A stretch of 42,335 nt of DNA from Deltaproteobacteria bacterium (GTDB taxonomy: Bacteria; Desulfobacterota; Desulfobaccia; Desulfobaccales; 0-14-0-80-60-11): positions 1 to 42,335 of the forward strand of contig VGSW01000012.1 of the NCBI GenBank assembly GCA_016874915.1, in the 5' to 3' direction. The notes beneath the pieces were generated by a model. That model searched no databases and was not told the origin of the DNA. It saw nothing but the letters and a program-made list of their open reading frames with translations. Each line of letters opens with the position of its first letter. Positions within the stretch are counted from its first letter, which is position 1. Both the position numbers and the translations under genes were made by a program. Positions 38,401-42,335 of the stretch are shown in pieces.

Positions 38401-38456
38401 ACTGGCCACTGGCCACTGGCCACTGATTACTGATCACTGATTACTGATTACTGGTT
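38401..38456. repeat. Eight-unit heptamer array, ACTGGCC to ACTGATT
   Basis: Three exact ACTGGCC units pass into ACTGATT/ACTGATC units and end in ACTGGTT, all at a 7-bp step. Together with 38308-38370 it fills most of the gap between nadK and the aminotransferase gene and can fold against the first array. Confidence 0.92.
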
Positions 38457-38505
38457 TCCGGCGAAGGCCCAAAAATATCTTCTAAGTAAAAGGAGCGCCC
38501 AGACT

Positions 38506-39696
38506 TTGCAGTTAGCCGCCCGTATTCGTCAGATTCCGCCGTCGGCCACCCTGGCCCTGAACGCCAAGGCCAACCAGCTAAAGGCCCAGGGAGTGGACGT
38601 GGTCAACTTCGGGGTGGGGGAGCCGGATTTCGACACCCCGGAAAATATCAGGGAGGCCGCCATCCGGGCCATTCGGGAAGGCTTCACCCGATATACCCCG
38701 GTGGGGGGCATCCCCGAGCTGAAAGAAGCCATCATCGGCAAGTTTCAGGAAGATTACGGCCTGGGCTACCAGCCCGCCGAAATCCTGGTCTCCTGCGGGG
38801 GCAAGCACGGCCTCTACAATCTTTTCCAGGTGATGTTCGACCCCGGCGACGAGGTGATCATCCCGGCCCCCTTCTGGGTGTCCTACGTGCCCATGGCCAT
38901 GCTGGCCGAAGCCAAAGCGGTGGTGGTGCCCACCCGGGAAGAGAACGGTTTCAAACTCACCGCGGCGGAACTCAAAGCCCGCCTCACCCCCCGGACCAAG
39001 GCCCTGGTTATCAACAGCCCTTCCAATCCCACCGGCGGGGTCTATACCAAAGAAGAGCTGGCGGCCCTGGGAGAAGTGGTTTTATCAGCGGGACTTTACG
39101 TAATTTCCGACGATATTTATGACAAGATTCTCTTTGACGGCGCCCGCTTTACCAACATCGCCATGCTGGCCCCGGAATTGAAAGCGCGCACCTTCGTGTT
39201 GAACGGGGTGTCCAAGACCTATGCCATGACCGGCTGGCGCATCGGCTATCTGGCCGGACCCCAAGACGGCATCCAGGCGGCCACCAACCTTCAGAGCCAG
39301 AGCACCTCAAACCCCACTTCCATCGCCCAGAAGGCCGCGGTGGAGGCATTAAAAGGCCCCCAGGACGCAGTGGCCGCCATGGTGGCGGAGTTCGCCTGGC
39401 GCCGGGACGACATTTATCAGAGGTGCCTGAGCATCCCCGGGGTTACCAGCACCAAGCCGGGGGGCGCGTTTTACATTTTTCCCAATTTTTCGGCGTATTA
39501 CCATAGGCTGAAGGTGGGGCCGGGGCAGACGCCCTCCCAGGTCCTGGCCGCGTACCTGCTGGATGAAGCCAAGCTGGCGGCGGTGCCCGGGGTGGAATTC
39601 GGAGAGGACCAGTGCCTCCGGTTTTCCTATGCCACTTCCCGGGAGCGCATTGCCACGGGACTGACCCGGATCAAGGAAGCCCTGGAAAAACTGTAG
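38506..39696 (+). CDS. aspC: Aspartate aminotransferase (class I, PLP-dependent)
   Basis: The 396-residue cytoplasmic enzyme transfers the amino group between aspartate and 2-oxoglutarate. PLP-site features are GGKHGLYNL (98-106), NSPSNPTGG (170-178), SDDIYDK (201-207), the Schiff-base Lys 237 in NGVSKTYAMTGWRIGY, and a C-terminal RFSYATS substrate Arg. The pattern is that of the bacterial subgroup that also includes prephenate aminotransferases, so broader specificity is possible. It begins with TTG at 38506, preceded by AAGGAG ten bases away; no in-frame ATG is nearby upstream. Confidence 0.93.
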   Translation: MQLAARIRQIPPSATLALNAKANQLKAQGVDVVNFGVGEPDFDTPENIREAAIRAIREGFTRYTPVGGIPELKEAIIGKFQEDYGLGYQPAEILVSCGGKHGLYNLFQVMFDPGDEVIIPAPFWVSYVPMAMLAEAKAVVVPTREENGFKLTAAELKARLTPRTKALVINSPSNPTGGVYTKEELAALGEVVLSAGLYVISDDIYDKILFDGARFTNIAMLAPELKARTFVLNGVSKTYAMTGWRIGYLAGPQDGIQAATNLQSQSTSNPTSIAQKAAVEALKGPQDAVAAMVAEFAWRRDDIYQRCLSIPGVTSTKPGGAFYIFPNFSAYYHRLKVGPGQTPSQVLAAYLLDEAKLAAVPGVEFGEDQCLRFSYATSRERIATGLTRIKEALEKL

Positions 39697-39740
39697 AGTG
39701 GGTCTTACGCACCAAAGGATTGTCTGGGTGGGGTTTGGCG

Positions 39741-39797
39741 TTTAGCGATTTGGCGGGTTGGCTGTTAGTTTGGCCCGCCGCTCTGCCAATCGCTAAA
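39741..39797. other. Long imperfect inverted repeat after aspC
   Basis: TTTAGCGATTTGGCGGG pairs with CCCGCC and GCCAATCGCTAAA around a loop of about 16 bases. It may act as the aspC transcript end. No gene is seen in the 39697-40156 gap; it also holds the 81-bp repeat and a hairpin at 40100. Confidence 0.55.
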
Positions 39798-39914
39798 TCG
39801 ATATCCGCAGGCAAGATAGCCTGGCCACCAAGTAGGCAACTGGGCCGGTTTAAAAGCAAGTTAAAACCTCTGCCGAGTCACCGACTTTGCCGGGATGAAT
39901 AGCAAGATACAACT

Positions 39915-39995
39915 GCTTGAGTGGCACAGGCTTCCAGCCTGTGGAAAAGTCACTTGGAAAATAGGCGGTGCTCACAGGCCAGAGGCCTGTGCCAC
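39915..39995. repeat. 81-bp intergenic repeat element, copy 2
   Basis: The left hairpin CACAGGCTTCCAGCCTGTG and the right hairpin CACAGGCCAGAGGCCTGTG flank about 30 bases with AAAAGTC. Its left and right arms also complement each other (GTGGCACAGGC / GCCTGTGCCAC). It aligns with 11800-11880. Confidence 0.85.
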
Positions 39996-40099
39996 TAAAT
40001 TTTCAGTTGTGCGAAGCTTTTAGGAAGTTTTGATAAGGTCTTAAGTTAGATTTCGGAACCAGGAAAAGGTTCAGAGGGAAAATCGGGAAGGGAAAGGCA

Positions 40100-40137
40100 A
40101 GCGCGGCCGGCCGCTAGATATGGCTCACGGCCGCGCT
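40100..40137 (-). terminator. Hairpin downstream of the PxxKW gene
   Basis: AGCGCGGCCG and CGGCCGCGCT form a perfect 10-bp GC stem, 20 bases beyond the minus-strand stop, with a pyrimidine-rich tail on the minus strand. Confidence 0.6.
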
Positions 40138-40156
40138 GTCCGTTTCAGGAGCCGGC

Positions 40157-40447
40157 TTAGCGGCCCGCGGCCTTCCGCTTGGAGGCCTTCAAGGGATTGA
40201 GTTTTTGGGTCGTTTCCTTATTGCCGTTGCCGTTCTTGACGTGGGTCGCCAGGTTGCAGGCTCCCCGGCGCCACTTGGCCCCGGGATCAGGAAAGGCCAG
40301 GCAGTAGCTGCCCACTTCCACTGCTAACTGCCGCTCGCAGCCCTCGCAGGATTCCACCACGGGATGGCACTTGCCCCCGTTAAACGAACAGCCTTTTTTG
40401 GTCATAAAGGTGCAATCAATACCCTGTTTAATGCTTTCGCAGCGCAT
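40157..40447 (-). CDS. PxxKW family cysteine-rich protein
   Basis: The 96-residue protein matches the PxxKW family of small cysteine-rich proteins found mainly in sulfate-reducing and related Desulfobacterota. The name motif is PGAKW near residue 55. Eight cysteines (3, 12, 20, 27, 34, 37, 49, 64) include ESCEGCER and GACNLATHV, and a basic tail ends LKASKRKAAGR. Metal or Fe-S binding is probable; function is not established. GAGGGGG lies upstream of the ATG on the minus strand. It is a helpful lineage marker. Confidence 0.87.
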   Translation of the reverse strand: MRCESIKQGIDCTFMTKKGCSFNGGKCHPVVESCEGCERQLAVEVGSYCLAFPDPGAKWRRGACNLATHVKNGNGNKETTQKLNPLKASKRKAAGR

Positions 40448-40569
40448 GGCCGTAGTCCCCCTCGGGTTTTTAGTAAATCTTGTATTTATATGCCATTTTT
40501 AATTAATTTGTCAAGAGCGAAGTTGATATTTTTTTCTCGTCGGATGAATATTCAGGTTCTGCCCGGAAG

Positions 40570-40596
40570 GTTCAAGGTTCAAAGTTCAAAGTTTGG
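40570..40596. repeat. Heptamer array, unit GTTCAAA
   Basis: Units GTTCAAG, GTTCAAA, GTTCAAA and a partial fourth in register, in the gap between the divergent PxxKW and phosphoesterase genes. Confidence 0.8.
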
Positions 40597-40678
40597 ACCG
40601 CGACTCCGGGGCTCATGGGCCACTGCCCGGGTTGACTCCGGGGCGGGATTGATTATGTTTTAGCTGAGGACCCGGGCC

Positions 40679-41269
40679 ATGACTAAAGATTTCCTTAAGA
40701 GCTACCAGGAAAAGCGTCGCTTCAACCGCACTCCGGAGCCCGCCGGAAGCGGGCGGGCCCCATCGGCGCAGCCTATTTTCGTTATCCAAAAACACCTGGC
40801 CTCCCACCTCCATTATGACTTCCGTCTGGAGGTGGACGGGGTGCTCAAGTCCTGGGCCGTGCCCAAGGGGCCGTCCACGGACCCCAAGGACAAGCGCCTG
40901 GCGGTGCCCACGGAGGACCACCCCCTGGAGTACGCCGGGTTTGAGGGGGTGATCCCGGAAGGGGAATACGGCGCCGGCGCCGTGATGGTCTGGGATACCG
41001 GTCCCTATCGCAACCTCACCGAGAAGAAGGGCGTTCCGATGCCCCTGGCTGAAGCTCTGGAGCATGGACACGCCAAGGTCTGGCTGGAGGGCCGGAAGCT
41101 CCGGGGCGGTTACGCCCTGACCCGCTTCAAACGAGCCCCGGATGAAAACTGGCTGTTGGTGAAAACGGACGACGAGGAGGCCGACCCCAGCCGCAACGTG
41201 GTGAAAAACGAACCGAACTCGGTGCTCACGGGCCGGAGTTTGGAAGAAATTGCTAGGGGAGAAGGTTAA
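40679..41269 (+). CDS. LigD-type 3'-phosphoesterase, stand-alone
   Basis: The 196-residue protein corresponds to the N-terminal phosphoesterase (PE) domain of bacterial DNA ligase D, which trims 3' ends during non-homologous end joining. The metal and catalytic residues known for the Pseudomonas PE domain are all present: FVIQKHLASHLHYDFRLE with His 39, His 45, Asp 47 and Arg 49, then HPLEYAGFEGVIPEGEYGAG with His 81 and Tyr 85. No ligase, polymerase or Ku gene is within the window. Single-domain PE proteins are known in bacteria and archaea. Its stop codon lies inside an octamer array. Confidence 0.9.
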   Translation: MTKDFLKSYQEKRRFNRTPEPAGSGRAPSAQPIFVIQKHLASHLHYDFRLEVDGVLKSWAVPKGPSTDPKDKRLAVPTEDHPLEYAGFEGVIPEGEYGAGAVMVWDTGPYRNLTEKKGVPMPLAEALEHGHAKVWLEGRKLRGGYALTRFKRAPDENWLLVKTDDEEADPSRNVVKNEPNSVLTGRSLEEIARGEG

Positions 41270-41303
41270 AAGGTTAAAAGAGAAAAAGGTTAAAAGGGGA
41301 AAA
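41264..41303. repeat. Octamer array, units GGTTAAAA/GGGGAAAA
   Basis: Five units of exactly 8 bp, beginning inside the last codons of the phosphoesterase gene and including its stop codon. It has the same units as 13702-13741 and an inverted partner at 41323-41378. Confidence 0.87.
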
Positions 41304-41322
41304 TCATAAGGACGGCAAACCT

Positions 41323-41378
41323 CTTTCCCTCCCAACCCCTTTCCCCCTTTCCCCGTTTCGCCTTTTCCCCTTTTAACC
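41323..41378. repeat. Octamer array, units CTTTCCCC/TTTTAACC
   Basis: Seven 8-bp units in register (CTTTCCCC types, one CCCAACCC, then TTTTCCCC and TTTTAACC), complementary to 41264-41303 and ending 21 bases before the next start codon. Confidence 0.85.
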
Positions 41379-41399
41379 CTGACAAAAAGCGGTGCAAAA

Positions 41400-41972
41400 A
41401 TGGAAAAGGTTCCGATTACCTATTTATCCCCCAAAGAAAGAAAAGGCCTTATTGTAGTTATCACCGGTTACGGCAAGGGGAAGACCACCGGGGCCTTGGG
41501 CATGGTGGTGCGGGCCTGCGGCCACAATATGCGGGTTTGTATTATTCAGTTCATGAAAGGGGACCTTTACGCCGGGGAATGGGACGGGATCAAGAAGATG
41601 AGCTGCGGCTGCCAGGTGGAATTGACTTACACCGGCAAGGGTTTCTGCGGCATTCAGGGCAACCCCTACCCCTGGCGGGAACACCGGGCCAACGCCCAGG
41701 AGGCTGTGGGGCTGGCCAGGAAAAAGATTATGTCCGGCCAATATGATCTGGTCATCCTGGATGAAATCAACAACGCCCTCCACTTGAAGCTGGTGGATTT
41801 GGAACAGGTCCTGGACCTGATCCGGAACAAGCCGCCCCTCCTGCATCTGGTCCTCACGGGCCGGGACGCCCACCCCCAGGTCATCGAACTGGCGGACACG
41901 GTAAGCGAAATCCAGGAAATCAAGCACGCCTACCGCCAAGGCATCGAGCCTCAGCCGGGGATTGATTATTGA
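41400..41972 (+). CDS. Cob(I)yrinic acid a,c-diamide adenosyltransferase, BtuR/CobO type
   Basis: The 190-residue P-loop protein attaches the adenosyl group of ATP to corrinoid cobalt. It has ITGYGKGKTTGALG (P-loop about 23-30), VCIIQFMKGDLYAGEW, a region of cysteines (SCGCQVELTY, KGFCGIQG), REHRANAQEAV and the Walker-B-like DLVILDEINNAL. These match the CobA/BtuR/CobO family. No cobalamin riboswitch is seen upstream; the gap is filled by octamer arrays. A generic CobA-like ATPase role cannot be excluded. The ATG at 41400 has only a weak ribosome site. Confidence 0.92.
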   Translation: MEKVPITYLSPKERKGLIVVITGYGKGKTTGALGMVVRACGHNMRVCIIQFMKGDLYAGEWDGIKKMSCGCQVELTYTGKGFCGIQGNPYPWREHRANAQEAVGLARKKIMSGQYDLVILDEINNALHLKLVDLEQVLDLIRNKPPLLHLVLTGRDAHPQVIELADTVSEIQEIKHAYRQGIEPQPGIDY

Positions 41973-41997
41973 GCCGGATGACTCTTTAACCTGATTT

Positions 41998-42022
41998 CCC
42001 TTCGCGTCGCTCAGGGTGACAA
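41998..42022. repeat. Partial palindromic element, CGCTCAGGGTGACAA type
   Basis: The stretch with GCGTCGCTCAGGGTGACAA is an inverted half-copy of the element at 13831-13888. Confidence 0.65.
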
Positions 42023-42111
42023 TTTGGGACTATCCCTGGTAATTTGGAACAGTCTCAATTTAAAAAAGAAGATTTCACATAGGTATTATCTCGTTGTGAA
42101 ACAGTATTTCC

Positions 42112-42140
42112 TTGAATATTAAGTTTATAGAAGATATAGT
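42112..42140 (+). promoter_or_regulatory. Probable sigma-70-type promoter
   Basis: TTGAAT (42112-42117) and TATAGT (42135-42140) are separated by 17 bases, 29 bases before a start codon that has its own ribosome site. TTTCACA...TGTGAAA just upstream (about 42074-42101) is a possible operator dyad. Confidence 0.65.
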
Positions 42141-42168
42141 GGCTAAAAATCATTAGCGGAGAGACGAA

Positions 42169-42222
42169 ATGAAAAAATCTTTAACTGTTCTTGGCTTGTT
42201 GATCCTATCACTACTACGTTAA
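42169..42222 (+). pseudogene. Truncated signal-peptide ORF (17 codons)
   Basis: An ATG preceded by GGAGAG at five bases opens a frame encoding MKKSLTVLGLLILSLLR and then TAA. The peptide is a perfect start of a Sec signal peptide with basic N-terminus and hydrophobic core, but no mature protein follows. With a good promoter upstream it is either the 5' remnant of an exported-protein gene cut at the CTACTACGTTA sequence, or a tiny membrane peptide. CTACTACGTTA recurs near 13760 in another gap, hinting at an inserted element edge. Confidence 0.45.
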
Positions 42223-42335
42223 GTAATTTTAAGAATCATCCATTATGATTGAACGCCGACAACAAGGGCAAAAGCCCAGCTTCAGCATTAGCATGCGTTG
42301 GATTTCCCTCTTGGCGCGTGGGAGGGTCCACCCAG
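42223..42335. other. Window end, no gene recognised
   Basis: The last 113 bases show no convincing reading frame. An open frame from 42293 to the edge is too short to judge. Confidence 0.4.

Noticed and set aside
38308-38456. CRISPR-like array
   Set aside because: Units are 7 bp, contiguous and without spacers; no cas genes in the window.
41270-41399. Cobalamin riboswitch before the corrinoid adenosyltransferase
   Set aside because: The gap consists of octamer arrays; no B12-box-like sequence is visible and it is too short for a full riboswitch.

Overview
The window is a GC-rich bacterial chromosome segment with about 40 protein genes, one tRNA and no plasmid, phage or CRISPR signature. Gene content suggests an anaerobic or facultative Desulfobacterota-type organism (the old Deltaproteobacteria): a PxxKW cysteine-rich protein, pyruvate phosphate dikinase, a stand-alone AICAR formyltransferase, DUF169, a corrinoid adenosyltransferase and an LpxL-type acyltransferase typical of Gram-negatives. 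The taxonomic call is inference from gene families and codon style, not a search.

Layout. 1-8.4 kb holds metabolic genes: DUF169, adenine deaminase, a YdjM-type membrane protein, an ornithine cyclodeaminase/alanine dehydrogenase family enzyme, a small membrane protein and ppdK. 8.6-11.6 kb holds two small exported proteins, a histidine phosphatase, a spore-photoproduct-lyase-like radical SAM protein and a MerR regulator. 12-16.6 kb holds a ThiF/MoeB-like protein and a LolD/MacB-type ABC ATPase plus a large FtsX-type permease. 16.7-22.6 kb holds a glycosyltransferase, an RNase H-fold exonuclease and an overlapping proS-relA/spoT pair. 22.7-28.7 kb holds a methyltransferase, rpmB head to head with a secreted metzincin-type protease, an AT-rich HNH nuclease, the AICAR formyltransferase and a run of small genes led by a PPC/DUF296 protein. 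28.9-37 kb is mostly minus strand: a zinc-knuckle protein, a lactate-permease-like transporter with a thioesterase, an LpxL-like acyltransferase, an AT-rich HEPN-motif gene, a membrane-anchored protein and two coupled glycosyltransferases. 37.1-42.3 kb holds tRNA-Ala(GGC), NAD kinase, an aspartate aminotransferase, a PxxKW protein, a LigD-type 3'-phosphoesterase, a corrinoid adenosyltransferase and a very short signal-peptide-like ORF.

The most unusual feature is between the genes. Many gaps carry short degenerate tandem arrays with a strict 7-bp period (units such as CTGAAAA, CCGAAAA, GTTCAAA, CAGTAAC, ACTGGCC, GGTTTCA, AATAGGG) or a strict 8-bp period (GGTTAAAA/GGGGAAAA and CCAAGACT/TCTTGGTG). 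The unit sequence can change completely within an array while the step length stays constant. Arrays often touch a stop or start codon, several occur as inverted pairs, and one is translated as the N-terminus of the LpxL-like protein. They resemble in style the heptameric STRR repeats known in filamentous cyanobacteria. At least four palindromic REP-like families are layered on top.

Two protein genes (HNH at 24.8-25.5 kb, HEPN at 32.9-33.9 kb) are much richer in A+T than their neighbours and look acquired. The HEPN gene is wedged between two chromosomal genes with overlaps at both ends and is the best candidate defence-type gene here.
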